From Bog-950 sp964631835 (GTDB taxonomy: Bacteria; Bacteroidota; Bacteroidia; Chitinophagales; LD1): a stretch of 64,000 nt of DNA. Position 1 is the first letter of the stretch, and every line of letters begins with the position of its first letter. The notes below the pieces were generated by a model. It was not told the DNA's origin. It searched no databases and saw nothing but the letters and a program-made list of their open reading frames with translations. The translations under genes were made by a program, and so were the position numbers. The stretch covers positions 1 through 64,000 of the forward strand of contig CAZWAD010000011.1 of NCBI GenBank assembly GCA_964631835.1. The letters run 5' to 3'. Shown one piece after another: positions 8,817 to 17,806 of this stretch.

Positions 8817-10487
8817 TTACTTTGATGCCAGTTTGCTATGACGCTGCCCGTAGGCAAAGTATACAACGAAGCCTACTGCGAGCCACAGTAAAAAACGCTC
8901 CCAGTTGCTTGTTCCCGACTCGCACAGCAGGTAGCTGCACGAAAGAAAACCGAGAACTGGTATGAGCGAAAGGTTTTTCAGAAATGAAAGCATGGTAATG
9001 GTTATACTCACTAAGAAAAATACAGCGTAAGGAACTTTGGTTCGCAGGAGCGCCCAAGCGCCTTCATCTGAAATTTGCAGGTTGAAATAATTTTCAACTC
9101 CCTGCCGGTTATAAACCCACAACAGCACAATTCCGGTGATGAAAAAAACGGGCATAATCCATCGGGCATTCAGGTAAGGCACCTTGAATTTACTCTCCGG
9201 CTGCTCGGGCAAAAAGCTGAGCCGCAAAATACCGCCACAGACCAACACAAAGGCGAAGAGGGTGCCTACGCTGGTTAAGTCAATCACCCAACTCATGTTC
9301 AGAAACAACGCAGGCACAGCCACCACCACACCGGTCAGCAGGGTGGAAAACCACGGTGTTTTGTACTTCGGATGAATTTTAGAGAACACCGGTGGCAGCA
9401 ATCCATCGCGGCTCATACTCATCCATATACGCGGCTGCCCGATTTGAAAAACCAACAGAACACTAGCAGTGGCAATAACCGCGCTTACCGCAACAATTCC
9501 GGCAATCCAGTTAAGGTTCAGTTCCTGAAATACGAACGCCAGCGGGTCGCCCACATTCAGTTGTGAATAATTAACCATACCGGTTATAACCAGAGCTACA
9601 AGTACATAAATAATGGTGCATATAATCAGCGAATAAATCATACCCCGTGGCAAATCGCGCTGCGGGTTTTTACATTCTTCGGCTGTGGTAGATATGGCAT
9701 CGAAACCAATGTAGGCAAAAAACACGGCAGCCGTTCCTTTAAGCACTCCGCCAATTCCATTCGGAAGAAAAGGATTCCAGTTTTCGGGTTTTACGTAAAA
9801 AGCTCCCAGCATAATCACAAATATTATTACAACGAGTTTGAGGGCCACCATTACGTTGGCAGATTTCTTCGACTCCTGAATTCCGATATAAATAATGTAG
9901 GTAATAACGATGACAATTACGAAAGCCGGTAGGTCGCAAATGAATTTTACGCCCAGAATTTCGGGAGCATTTTGCCAGGCTAGGCGCGCAGGTTCGCTTT
10001 GCATAGCCTTGGCAGTCCAGTAATCCATGGTGATAAATTCGGGAATGTGCCAGCCGAAGCCATCAAGCAGGGTGGTAAAGTAGTCGCTCCACGAAATAGC
10101 CACCGCAATATTTCCGAATGAATACTCCATCAATAAATCCCAGCCGATAATCCAGGCTATTAACTCGCCAAAAGCAACATACGAATAGGTATATGCACTG
10201 CCGCTCACCGGCACCATGCTGGCAAACTGAGCATAGCATAGCGCTGAAAACCCGCATGCCACAGCCACAAAAAGGAAAAGGAAAATAATTCCGGGACCTC
10301 CGTCATAACTTGCTTTGCCAATGGTGGAAAATATTCCTGCGCCTACTATGGCTGCAATACCGAATGAAGTAAGGTCGCGCACACCGAGGGTTTTGTGCAG
10401 TCCCGTTTGAGAATGGCTGTCGGATAACCCCCTTTCCGCTTCGGCTAAAACGTTTTCTATTTTCTTTTTCCGGAATAAATCAGACAT
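8817..10487 (-). CDS. APC-superfamily amino-acid permease
   Basis: The product has 556 residues and at least twelve hydrophobic segments after a 40-residue cytoplasmic N-terminus. The first transmembrane helix carries the helix-breaking FGIAAIVGAGIFSTIG motif of the APC family substrate site, followed by SALCYAQFASMVPVSGSAYTY. A conserved FFAYIGFDAISTTAEECKNP segment (TM6/TM7 loop) points to the cationic amino-acid transporter (CAT/YfnA-like) branch. It should import amino acids by proton or sodium coupling, or exchange them. The ATG at 10487 gives a normal start. The next minus-strand gene upstream (10524) is 36 bases away, so they may form a two-gene transport unit. Confidence 0.93.
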   Translation of the reverse strand: MSDLFRKKKIENVLAEAERGLSDSHSQTGLHKTLGVRDLTSFGIAAIVGAGIFSTIGKASYDGGPGIIFLFLFVAVACGFSALCYAQFASMVPVSGSAYTYSYVAFGELIAWIIGWDLLMEYSFGNIAVAISWSDYFTTLLDGFGWHIPEFITMDYWTAKAMQSEPARLAWQNAPEILGVKFICDLPAFVIVIVITYIIYIGIQESKKSANVMVALKLVVIIFVIMLGAFYVKPENWNPFLPNGIGGVLKGTAAVFFAYIGFDAISTTAEECKNPQRDLPRGMIYSLIICTIIYVLVALVITGMVNYSQLNVGDPLAFVFQELNLNWIAGIVAVSAVIATASVLLVFQIGQPRIWMSMSRDGLLPPVFSKIHPKYKTPWFSTLLTGVVVAVPALFLNMSWVIDLTSVGTLFAFVLVCGGILRLSFLPEQPESKFKVPYLNARWIMPVFFITGIVLLWVYNRQGVENYFNLQISDEGAWALLRTKVPYAVFFLVSITITMLSFLKNLSLIPVLGFLSCSYLLCESGTSNWERFLLWLAVGFVVYFAYGQRHSKLASK

Positions 10488-10523
10488 GCTGTGTTGTATG
10501 CGGTTTAAAAATAGAAAAACCTG

Positions 10524-11426
10524 TTAATGCGACTTCTTTTCTGAAAAATACGAATGCAGCAACACCGACAGTAGAATGAGTAAAGTTCCCAGAAAAAACC
10601 CCGCATTCAGGTTTTTGTTCTCCCCGAAAATGAGGAATGCCAAAGCTATTCCGTAAACGGGTTCGAGGTTAATGGAAAGGTTAAGGGTAAATGCGGAAAG
10701 TTGTTTAAGCGCGTTAAGTGAAAGTATGAGAGTGATGTGTGTGCACGCAATGGCGAGAAAGAAAAGCAAAACCCAGTCATTGGCATCAGGAAATAATTTT
10801 ACAGGTTCAAAATAACCGATGTAAAAAGGAAGGAGCACTGACAGCACCAGCAGCCCGGAAAAAATTTCATAGAAGGATACCACATCACTCGGCACTTCAT
10901 TTACCAGTTCCTTGTTCAGTATGTTGAAGAAAGCCCCGACAAAGGCTGCCAGGAGGGCAAGGATAATTCCAACAGAGTATGAATTTTCATCGCTGTAAAA
11001 AATAATTCCTATGCCTGTCATAGCCATGATACTATAGAGGAACTCCATTTTATTGAATTTCTTTTGGCTGATAACCGGTTCAATGAATGCTGTAAAAAGA
11101 GTGGTGGAAGAAAACAGGCTGAGTGTAATGCTTACGTTGGAATATTTGATGGCTCCGTAAAACAAAAGCCAGTGTACCATCAGCAAAGTTCCGATTCCGG
11201 ACAGTCTCCAAAAGTTGGAAGCGGAAACCCGAAAGCTTCTGCGGGTTAAGAAAATAAAAAGCCCCAGCGAGGCAGAAGTAATAATAAGCCTGTACCAAAC
11301 CAGTAGGCCTTCGCTTAGTTGAATTCCCCTGCCCAGCACACCTGTGGCGCCCCACAATATTATAGAGAGGTGCATTTGGATATGCGCCTTGGCGAGTTCT
11401 GATTTACTGTGATATGCTTTGAGCAT
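10524..11426 (-). CDS. EamA/DMT-family transporter
   Basis: The 300-residue protein has about ten transmembrane helices in two homologous EamA halves (first half about residues 15-145 starting LSIILWGATGVLGR, second about 160-292 with LNLSINLEPVYGIALAFLIFGE cut by a polar loop). The glutamate-rich LEPVYG motif near the end of the second half is typical of drug/metabolite exporters of the RhaT/YdcZ type. The substrate cannot be told from sequence. It precedes the APC permease on the same strand and has its own -7 box TACTTTTG just upstream. Confidence 0.9.
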   Translation of the reverse strand: MLKAYHSKSELAKAHIQMHLSIILWGATGVLGRGIQLSEGLLVWYRLIITSASLGLFIFLTRRSFRVSASNFWRLSGIGTLLMVHWLLFYGAIKYSNVSITLSLFSSTTLFTAFIEPVISQKKFNKMEFLYSIMAMTGIGIIFYSDENSYSVGIILALLAAFVGAFFNILNKELVNEVPSDVVSFYEIFSGLLVLSVLLPFYIGYFEPVKLFPDANDWVLLFFLAIACTHITLILSLNALKQLSAFTLNLSINLEPVYGIALAFLIFGENKNLNAGFFLGTLLILLSVLLHSYFSEKKSH

Positions 11427-11440
11427 GGGTTGGGTGCTGA

Positions 11441-11448
11441 CAAAAGTA
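11441..11448 (-). promoter_or_regulatory. -7 box upstream of the EamA transporter
   Basis: On the minus strand TACTTTTG fits TAnnTTTG exactly and ends 15 bases before the ATG. No matching -33 TTTG is visible at the usual distance. Confidence 0.45.
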
Positions 11449-11548
11449 TTCTTTTACACTTGTGAACCTTGCCGGAAATATTTCTTTGGACTATTTTACA
11501 GGAGCAGATAGTGGGAACGGAAATCATTATACATTTACACCGACCAAT

Positions 11549-12265
11549 ATGAAACTGGATATACTCGCCATAGGCGCACATCCTGATGACGTAGAACTGG
11601 GTTGTGCAGGAACTTTAATCAAACATATTGATTCAGGCTATACGGCCGGAATCATTGACCTCACCAAAGGAGAATTGGGAACGAGAGGAACAGCTAAGGA
11701 GAGAAAAAAAGAAGCGGAAAACGCAGCAAAAATTATCGGGGTTAAGACGAGGGAAAACCTGGGTTTTGAAGACGGCTTCTTCAAAAACGATAAAGCCCAC
11801 CAGCTCGAATTGGTTAAACTTATTCGCAAATATCAGCCAACAGTTGTTTTAGCCAATGCCAGGTTTGACCGTCATCCGGACCATGCAAGGGCGGCTCAGC
11901 TTGTTTATGAAGCATGTTTTATTTCGGGGTTAACGAAAATTGAAACCAAACTAAAGGGGGAAAAACAAAGAGCTTTTCGACCGAAAACGCTTTACCATTA
12001 CATACAGGCAATACATGCCGATCCGGATTTTGTGGTGGATATAACCGAATACTTTGACCGAAAACTGCAATCTGTTCTGGCTTTTAGGTCACAGTTTTAT
12101 AACCCCGATTCAAAAGAGCCGGATACATTTATTTCCTCTCCTCAGTTCTTAGAGTTTGTGAAAGCGCGTTGCATTCATTTCGGAATGCCGATAGGAGCGA
12201 AATACGCTGAAGCATTTACCGTAAACCGGACCCCCGGTGTTCCCGACATAGTCAATTTCCTTTAG
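11549..12265 (+). CDS. bshB1: BshB1-type N-acetylglucosaminyl-malate deacetylase
   Basis: The 238-residue product starts at the ATG 11549 (MKLDILAIGAHPDD...); an upstream in-frame TTG at 11462 adds 29 residues with no family support. The PIG-L/LmbE deacetylase metal-binding motif AHPDDVELG is at the very N-terminus, and the second ligand motif RHPDH (about residue 110) is present. Strong overall resemblance to bacillithiol pathway deacetylases suggests it makes GlcN-malate, the precursor of bacillithiol, which Bacteroidota use as their low-molecular-weight thiol. Its 3' end overlaps the convergent cytochrome gene by 14 bases. No bshA or bshC is in the window. Confidence 0.88.
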   Translation: MKLDILAIGAHPDDVELGCAGTLIKHIDSGYTAGIIDLTKGELGTRGTAKERKKEAENAAKIIGVKTRENLGFEDGFFKNDKAHQLELVKLIRKYQPTVVLANARFDRHPDHARAAQLVYEACFISGLTKIETKLKGEKQRAFRPKTLYHYIQAIHADPDFVVDITEYFDRKLQSVLAFRSQFYNPDSKEPDTFISSPQFLEFVKARCIHFGMPIGAKYAEAFTVNRTPGVPDIVNFL

Positions 12266-13277
12266 CCCTTGTTTCTTCATCATGTTTCTTTTTGAACAGG
12301 CTGATAGGACCAAACGGACCGTACTTGTGTTGTTGCTCGCTGAAAGTGTCGGCATAAGGACCGAAAGGATGGTCAACAGGTTTACCGGTAATGCGGGGCC
12401 AGTCTTTGCTTAAATCTTTCACCGGTCGGGGCTGTGAGTTTACAAATGCGGCAACATCCCATGCTTCATTATCGGTTAGTTGTGTGCTGTCATAATTTAT
12501 TCCAAAGGGCATATTCGATTTTACATAACCGGCAAAGCGCGACAACCTGTACAAGCCCGCACCGGTGTTATAGCTGTTCTTCCCCCACAAGGGAGGGTAT
12601 TCATACATTAGCCCATCGGGCAATAATTTGCCACTGCCATCTTCGCCATGACAACGCTGGCACTGTTCCCCATAGACTTTTTTCCCATTTTCGGGATTTG
12701 CAGCCCGTTCCATAAAAGGAAGAGCTGTAATTCCCGAGCCGTTGGGTTTTACCCCTTTCTTTACATCTCTCCCCAGCCAGTAGATATATGCTTTAATAGC
12801 CTGCATTTCCCTGCCTGAAGTGTCAAGAGGGTGGCCGTTCAGGCTGCGTTCTATGCAATCATTCACCCGTTTGTGAATATCTTCCACAGTACCTGAGCGC
12901 TCCCTGAATTTCGGATAGATGGGTGCCACAGCGCTATAATTATTGCCCCAGATTTTAGTTCCGGCATTCAAATGGCAATTCTGGCAATTCATTCCATTGG
13001 TGATTTGCATTACTTTTCCTTTGGGTCCGAGATAATATGAAGTGCGGGCAATCAGTTCTCGCCCGTATTTGATAAGTAAGTCTTGTTCGGAATTCCCGAG
13101 AGAGTTAGTATCGGGCATAGTCCAAACCGCTTCATCATCCGGTGTATGCATACCTGCTTCAGGCAGATTGATAGATAAAGAGTGAGTGGAAATAAAGTAA
13201 ACGAGCAAGGCTGTCATTATACCGGTAAAAAAAACTACCAGCGAAGCCAAAAGCAGCCAAAACTTATCCGCTTTCAT
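12252..13277 (-). CDS. Membrane-anchored dihaem cytochrome c, thiosulfate-dehydrogenase (TsdA)-like
   Basis: The 341-residue protein has an N-terminal hydrophobic anchor or uncleaved signal (residues 6-29) and two CxxCH haem sites (CQNCH 98-102, CQRCH 206-210). The first haem site lies in NGMNCQNCHLNAGTK and is followed by RVNDCIERSLNG, the pattern of TsdA enzymes, in which a cysteine in this region is the distal haem ligand; C141 is the candidate here. TsdA joins two thiosulfates to tetrathionate, or works in reverse as a reductase. Which direction is favoured cannot be read from sequence. The gene ends by overlapping bshB1 tail to tail, and no other sulfur-oxidation gene is nearby. Confidence 0.82.
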   Translation of the reverse strand: MKADKFWLLLASLVVFFTGIMTALLVYFISTHSLSINLPEAGMHTPDDEAVWTMPDTNSLGNSEQDLLIKYGRELIARTSYYLGPKGKVMQITNGMNCQNCHLNAGTKIWGNNYSAVAPIYPKFRERSGTVEDIHKRVNDCIERSLNGHPLDTSGREMQAIKAYIYWLGRDVKKGVKPNGSGITALPFMERAANPENGKKVYGEQCQRCHGEDGSGKLLPDGLMYEYPPLWGKNSYNTGAGLYRLSRFAGYVKSNMPFGINYDSTQLTDNEAWDVAAFVNSQPRPVKDLSKDWPRITGKPVDHPFGPYADTFSEQQHKYGPFGPISLFKKKHDEETRAKGN

Positions 13278-13387
13278 ATAAACTTTACGGAATCTAAATT
13301 ATCAAATTCAGGCGGCTTGGCACTGAAATATAAAGAACGTATAAACTAACACAATCCCATTTTATTTCTGCTATTCTATAGCACTCT

Positions 13388-15445
13388 CTAATCAAATTCA
13401 CCAGGACTATATATCTTTTCCGCTTTACGCATAATCTCCTCTTTGTCAAAAGTCATTCTCTTAAACTCTTCCTTCGAAAACATTTCCATCTGGTCGGTGT
13501 AGTGTTTGCTTTCGGGGTGCGAGGACGAACCATAAGCATTTACGGAATTTATTTCCATTCCGTTTTTGCCGTACCGGTTCATCTGAATATATCCATCGCC
13601 ACCTTTGATTTGAAAAATACCGTTTATCTTATCATAAACTTTCGGGTCGGCAGCACGGGCTACTTCGCGCAATCCGCTGGCGGGGAAACTTACACTGCCG
13701 CGAATCATCCGCTGTACATCTCCGAGTTTAATATCTATGGTTCCGTATTTATCGAGCATAAATCTTTTGCTTTTGCGAATTGCCCAAACCAGATTGCTTT
13801 CAGTAAGCGGCTCTTTCTTAATCATTAAAAATGCAAACGGAACTTTCCATTGCTTCATCAATGTTTCGTGTATGAGCATGGCTAAAGCAGCTTCTTTATT
13901 ATCCGGTTCTCCGCTCCGGTTCCATTGTTTCAGCTTGCGGATGGCATCGGTAATGTCAGGATATTTTTTCTCGTCCAACAGAAACAGCTTGGCAAAGTTT
14001 CGCGCGTAACTCGCTTTTGGCGAATAGCTTTTATCAAACTTCACCCGCCTGAAATACTCCCACGAAAATTTCCCTCTTACCGAATCAAGCAGTTCACCAA
14101 AACGCTCACCGCGATTGTAATTAAAGAGTTGAATGCCCGGGAAATAGCCCTGCCATTTGCAATCATCATGACTCACATGATACTGTGTTTGATTACAACT
14201 GTATACATAACCGCAATCAGGGTTGAGTAGTTGGGGTTTGTTTTCGTAAGGAACCAAGCGAGTGCAAGTATACTTTGAGCTTACACCGGCAACCGGCTGG
14301 CACCAGTTAAGTGTGGAGTCGCGCTCAGGAATCTGGAAACCGCTTTGATAGAAAATATTTCCTTCCGTATCAGCGTAAGTAGTATTGAACAAAGGAACTG
14401 CTTCCATTTTTAATGCCTCCTCAAACTCATTGAAATTTTTGGCTTTGTTCATCCGGTACCACTGCTCGGTGGCGCGTAAATCCTTAGAGCCGGGAAAGTT
14501 TAATGCATACCAACCATGTTTGCTCTGAAATACCGGACCGTATTCACAGTACCTGATTTTTTTCTTCAGCCCGATTTTTATTCTCCCCAGCCTGACTTTC
14601 AGATGTGCAGTTTTCGTATCAAACTTCTTCCATTCACCATCATATAAATATTTATTTCCGCGGTGCTTCAGTTTATAAATATCTCCGAACGAATGATAGT
14701 TGGTCGTGTGCGCCCAGCCCAAATGTTCGTTGGTGCCCACGAAAATGGTAGTTCCCCCCGGGAACAAACCGCCAATCACATTCCAGCCTTCTTCGCTTGA
14801 AATATGCGCTTCGTACCAGGCAAATCTTCCTTCAATAGGCTGATGTGAGTTTACGAGCAGCCAGGTTTTTCCGTCTTCGGTGCGCGAGGGAGCAATAGCT
14901 AACGAGTTGGAACCGGTTTCGTTCGGCTGGTGCAGAAGTTCAATGTGATTATCCTTAATGGATTTGAGCGCCATTCCGGCACCGGCAAACAGCGTAAGCG
15001 TAAGCGTAGAGCCCTTTACAATTTCCTGTGGAAGAAAAGGCAATGACTTTTTCAGCAGAACTTCTTCGGGATGTTTTGCCGCGTAATCATTTACGCCCTG
15101 TATGTATCCCTCCAGAACTTTCCGAAAGTCAGCCGAAATTTTCTTTTCATAATTATTCTCTACCAGCGTATCAACACCAAAAAGTTGTAAACCAAAATCG
15201 AACAACACGCCTTCCTTGCCCAAAACTTCACCGAGCATTCCTTTGGCGGCAAGGAGATTTTCCTGAATGCTTTTAAAATCATCTTCGCAGTGAGCATACG
15301 CCAAACCGTAAGCAGCTTCCGCATCGGTTTTTGCAAAAATGTGAGGCACACCGAAGCTGTCGCGCGCAATAGTTATGTTTTGCGGAGTGATTTGAGCGTT
15401 AACTACGGAAGAAAAAAGCAAGCACAGAAAAAGTAATTTTCTCAT
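13388..15445 (-). CDS. Penicillin acylase-family N-terminal-nucleophile amidohydrolase
   Basis: From the ATG at 15445 the product has 685 residues with a signal peptide (MRKLLFLCLLFSSVVNAQ); an upstream in-frame start would put 14 residues before the signal. The alpha chain region begins with ITIARDSFGVPHIFAKTDAEA, characteristic of the family. The nucleophile is the second Ser of GSNSLAIAPSRT, where autoprocessing should split alpha and beta chains. The beta chain shows VNSHQP, WAHTTN and the N-rich oxyanion regions. Such periplasmic enzymes hydrolyse amide bonds of penicillins, acyl-homoserine lactones or N-acyl amino acids. The natural substrate is unknown. It is divergent from the lipoprotein at 15491, with a 45-base shared promoter region (ATTG-N19-TTTCTTTG on the minus strand). 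Confidence 0.9.
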   Translation of the reverse strand: MRKLLFLCLLFSSVVNAQITPQNITIARDSFGVPHIFAKTDAEAAYGLAYAHCEDDFKSIQENLLAAKGMLGEVLGKEGVLFDFGLQLFGVDTLVENNYEKKISADFRKVLEGYIQGVNDYAAKHPEEVLLKKSLPFLPQEIVKGSTLTLTLFAGAGMALKSIKDNHIELLHQPNETGSNSLAIAPSRTEDGKTWLLVNSHQPIEGRFAWYEAHISSEEGWNVIGGLFPGGTTIFVGTNEHLGWAHTTNYHSFGDIYKLKHRGNKYLYDGEWKKFDTKTAHLKVRLGRIKIGLKKKIRYCEYGPVFQSKHGWYALNFPGSKDLRATEQWYRMNKAKNFNEFEEALKMEAVPLFNTTYADTEGNIFYQSGFQIPERDSTLNWCQPVAGVSSKYTCTRLVPYENKPQLLNPDCGYVYSCNQTQYHVSHDDCKWQGYFPGIQLFNYNRGERFGELLDSVRGKFSWEYFRRVKFDKSYSPKASYARNFAKLFLLDEKKYPDITDAIRKLKQWNRSGEPDNKEAALAMLIHETLMKQWKVPFAFLMIKKEPLTESNLVWAIRKSKRFMLDKYGTIDIKLGDVQRMIRGSVSFPASGLREVARAADPKVYDKINGIFQIKGGDGYIQMNRYGKNGMEINSVNAYGSSSHPESKHYTDQMEMFSKEEFKRMTFDKEEIMRKAEKIYSPGEFD

Positions 15446-15490
15446 GGGTTGCAAAGAAAGATTTTTACTTTGCCTGAACAATAACAAAAA

Positions 15491-16498
15491 ATGCCGCGCA
15501 TTGTTTATTCTTTTTCCCTTCTGCTGCTACTCCATTCCTGCGCTACGCTGCCGAAAAACTTTCAAGCGAAGGATGAAGTAATTCCTGTTGGTTACGGGCC
15601 CGAGGATATGGTAGCAGACACTATTACCGAAGAGCCGCGCATTCTTATTTCATGTAATGCAAGAAGGGCGAATGAACCGCATTACAGCGAGATAGAAGCG
15701 TTTTACCCGGATACTAAACAACGCAAAATTTTAAAGCGTGTGAACGAACCCGATAGCCTTTCGTTCAATCCGCACGGAATTGATTTGGTAAATCTTAGTC
15801 CGAAATATCCTTCGCGCGTGCACGATTTGGTGTTGCTGGTAGTGAATCACGAAAAAGACAAACACACAAGCTCCATTCTCCGGTATCATGTGCTGAAAGA
15901 TGAGTTGGTGTTCATCAATCGCATTACTGACCCGCTTATTTCTTCGCCAAATGCTGTTGCGGGTTTTCCTGACGGAACCCTGCTTGTTTCAAACGATGCG
16001 AAGAAAGCAGAAAACTTTGCCGAAGCTTTCTTTCTGCTGAAACGTGCGCAGATAATTTTCTGGGATGGCACAAAATGCAGCGTGGCGGCTGAAAAATTCT
16101 GCTACACCAACGGAATTACCGTTAAAGGCAATAAGGTTTTTCTCGCTTCAACACGGCAAAATGAGGTGTGGCAGTTTGATTTTACCAATGGGAAAATGCT
16201 GAATAAAGAGATAATAGCAAAAGTGCCCGGTCCGGATAACCTGCGGATTGACGGGAACGATTTGCTGGTGGCTTGTCATCTTCGCTTTCTTGCTTTTCTC
16301 AAGCATGTGAAAGATTCTTCCAAATATTCTCCAAGTACGGTTTACAGAATTAACCCCGAATCGAAGAAAGTAACCGTTGAGTATTTTGATAACGGAAAAC
16401 AAATCAGTGCAAATTCTACTGCGCTTATGTTCCAGAATGCACTTTATGTATCCGGAGTTTTCGACCCGAAAATGGTGAGAAAAAAATTTAAGCCTTAA
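15491..16498 (+). CDS. Lipoprotein with SMP-30/arylesterase-like beta-propeller
   Basis: The 335-residue product begins with a lipoprotein signal (LLLLLHSC lipobox, Cys at about residue 17), so it should be anchored in the envelope. The rest has repeated beta-propeller blade patterns: a Gly-Ile-Asp entry NPHGIDL, SSPNAVAGFPDGTLLVSND, YTNGITVKGNKVFLAS and VPGPDNLRIDGNDLLVACH. These resemble calcium-dependent SMP-30, gluconolactonase and paraoxonase-type esterases, including the Asn/Asp metal positions. Lactonase or esterase activity is plausible, but the substrate is unknown. It is head to head with the acylase and its stop overlaps the next, convergent gene by 11 bases. Confidence 0.75.
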   Translation: MPRIVYSFSLLLLLHSCATLPKNFQAKDEVIPVGYGPEDMVADTITEEPRILISCNARRANEPHYSEIEAFYPDTKQRKILKRVNEPDSLSFNPHGIDLVNLSPKYPSRVHDLVLLVVNHEKDKHTSSILRYHVLKDELVFINRITDPLISSPNAVAGFPDGTLLVSNDAKKAENFAEAFFLLKRAQIIFWDGTKCSVAAEKFCYTNGITVKGNKVFLASTRQNEVWQFDFTNGKMLNKEIIAKVPGPDNLRIDGNDLLVACHLRFLAFLKHVKDSSKYSPSTVYRINPESKKVTVEYFDNGKQISANSTALMFQNALYVSGVFDPKMVRKKFKP

Positions 16499-17711
16499 AC
16501 GGATTTCTGAAAACGTACTGCTTCGGTTTCAGGTTAGCGGTGTATGGCTTTGCAATAAAGAAATTAAAGAACGGGTTGGTGTGTTTCAAATACCCGTACA
16601 TCGGGGTGGGAATAGCTCCAATGGTGCTTTTTATTTCGGGTGCGGTGCGCCCGAAATGCAAACGCTCCGCCCTTTTTTCAATGCCCAGTTTAATCATATC
16701 ATACATCATGTGCTGATACAGGTGAATTGGTCTTGCTATGCTGCTATCCATCCCGGTATAATGCACTTCCATTTTTTTGCCGAAGTGAAACACTGAAATA
16801 AATCCAATCATTTCCCCATTTCTGAAATACGCAAACAACCGGTAATTACCGGGCAGGTTTTTCTTTTGAGCGGTGAAGAAACCTTTCTCCAGTTCTGCAA
16901 GTTTAAAATCGGCACCTGCCATAACCTTATGGTATAATTCGTGAAGCAGGTTTTCGTATTGTTCAATTTCAGCAAGAGTCAGTTCTTTACCTTCTACTCC
17001 GCTTTCATGGCATAAGGAAAAAACCCTTTTCGTCCGCACCCGGTACTTCGATGAGAGAGCATTCAGGTAATCATCAAAGGTTTCCCATTCCGGTTTCAGT
17101 TGAATGCTCATATCGCTTTCAACAGTAATTTCATTGTAGCCGCATTTTTTGAAATCCGAATCAAATTCTGACTTCGGCTCATATAAATCTGAAATTAAAA
17201 CTGCTTTAATTCCTTTATCATCATTCAAAACCTGATTAACTGTTTTGCGCAGAATCTTCGCGCGTGTGGTTTTATCTATATCATGCGAAAAATAAAAGCC
17301 ATTCTCACCGGTCATGAACACATTGCCGCTGACAAGCATCCGCAGGTTTATGCTGTCTAAAAGTTTTTTGCTGAAAGCTTTTGTCCCTTTCATTACAAAA
17401 TTTTTCTCCGAAAACTTCGGGAAGTAATTAATCAGTTGATTCGCTTGAAACATAACTACCTGGAAGTAAAGCGCACCAATGGTTACCTCATTTCGTTTAA
17501 CAAAGGCATAACGGAATTGCATTTGCCCCGAGTTGAGCTGCTCGAGCAGTTTCAGGCTGTCATATTGCATTAAAACATTGGCTTCGGGAATGTGTTTGTT
17601 CCATTGCCACTCCTGAACTTTCTCAATAGCGGAATAAACGGTAACATCAAAATCTTTAATGCTTTCAGCTTCTGCGTAAGAGGGGCAGGTACAAGAAAGG
17701 GAATTGGTCAT
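16488..17711 (-). CDS. FemAB/GNAT-like acyltransferase family protein
   Basis: The 407-residue soluble protein has no signal or membrane segment. The C-terminal half (about residues 215-385) shows the GNAT-related pattern of FemAB-like and BioF2-like acetyltransferases: SSKYRVRTKRV, FRNGEMIGFISVFHFG, YTGMDSS and LHFGRTAPEIKSTIGA. The N-terminal half is a degenerate version of the same fold, as in two-domain FemAB proteins. Likely activity is transfer of an acyl or aminoacyl group to an amine; the donor and acceptor are unknown. It is convergent with the lipoprotein gene (11-base overlap). ATG at 17711 is used; the sequence before it contains TTAATTTG, close to a -7 box. Confidence 0.65.
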   Translation of the reverse strand: MTNSLSCTCPSYAEAESIKDFDVTVYSAIEKVQEWQWNKHIPEANVLMQYDSLKLLEQLNSGQMQFRYAFVKRNEVTIGALYFQVVMFQANQLINYFPKFSEKNFVMKGTKAFSKKLLDSINLRMLVSGNVFMTGENGFYFSHDIDKTTRAKILRKTVNQVLNDDKGIKAVLISDLYEPKSEFDSDFKKCGYNEITVESDMSIQLKPEWETFDDYLNALSSKYRVRTKRVFSLCHESGVEGKELTLAEIEQYENLLHELYHKVMAGADFKLAELEKGFFTAQKKNLPGNYRLFAYFRNGEMIGFISVFHFGKKMEVHYTGMDSSIARPIHLYQHMMYDMIKLGIEKRAERLHFGRTAPEIKSTIGAIPTPMYGYLKHTNPFFNFFIAKPYTANLKPKQYVFRNPFKA

Positions 17712-17806
17712 GACAAATTAATGACGAACAAGTTTCGGGAAAATTTTTGAAGCGCGAAACAAACTTCGGGCAGCAGCTACTGGCTTATAACAATCTTTAT
17801 AAAATA

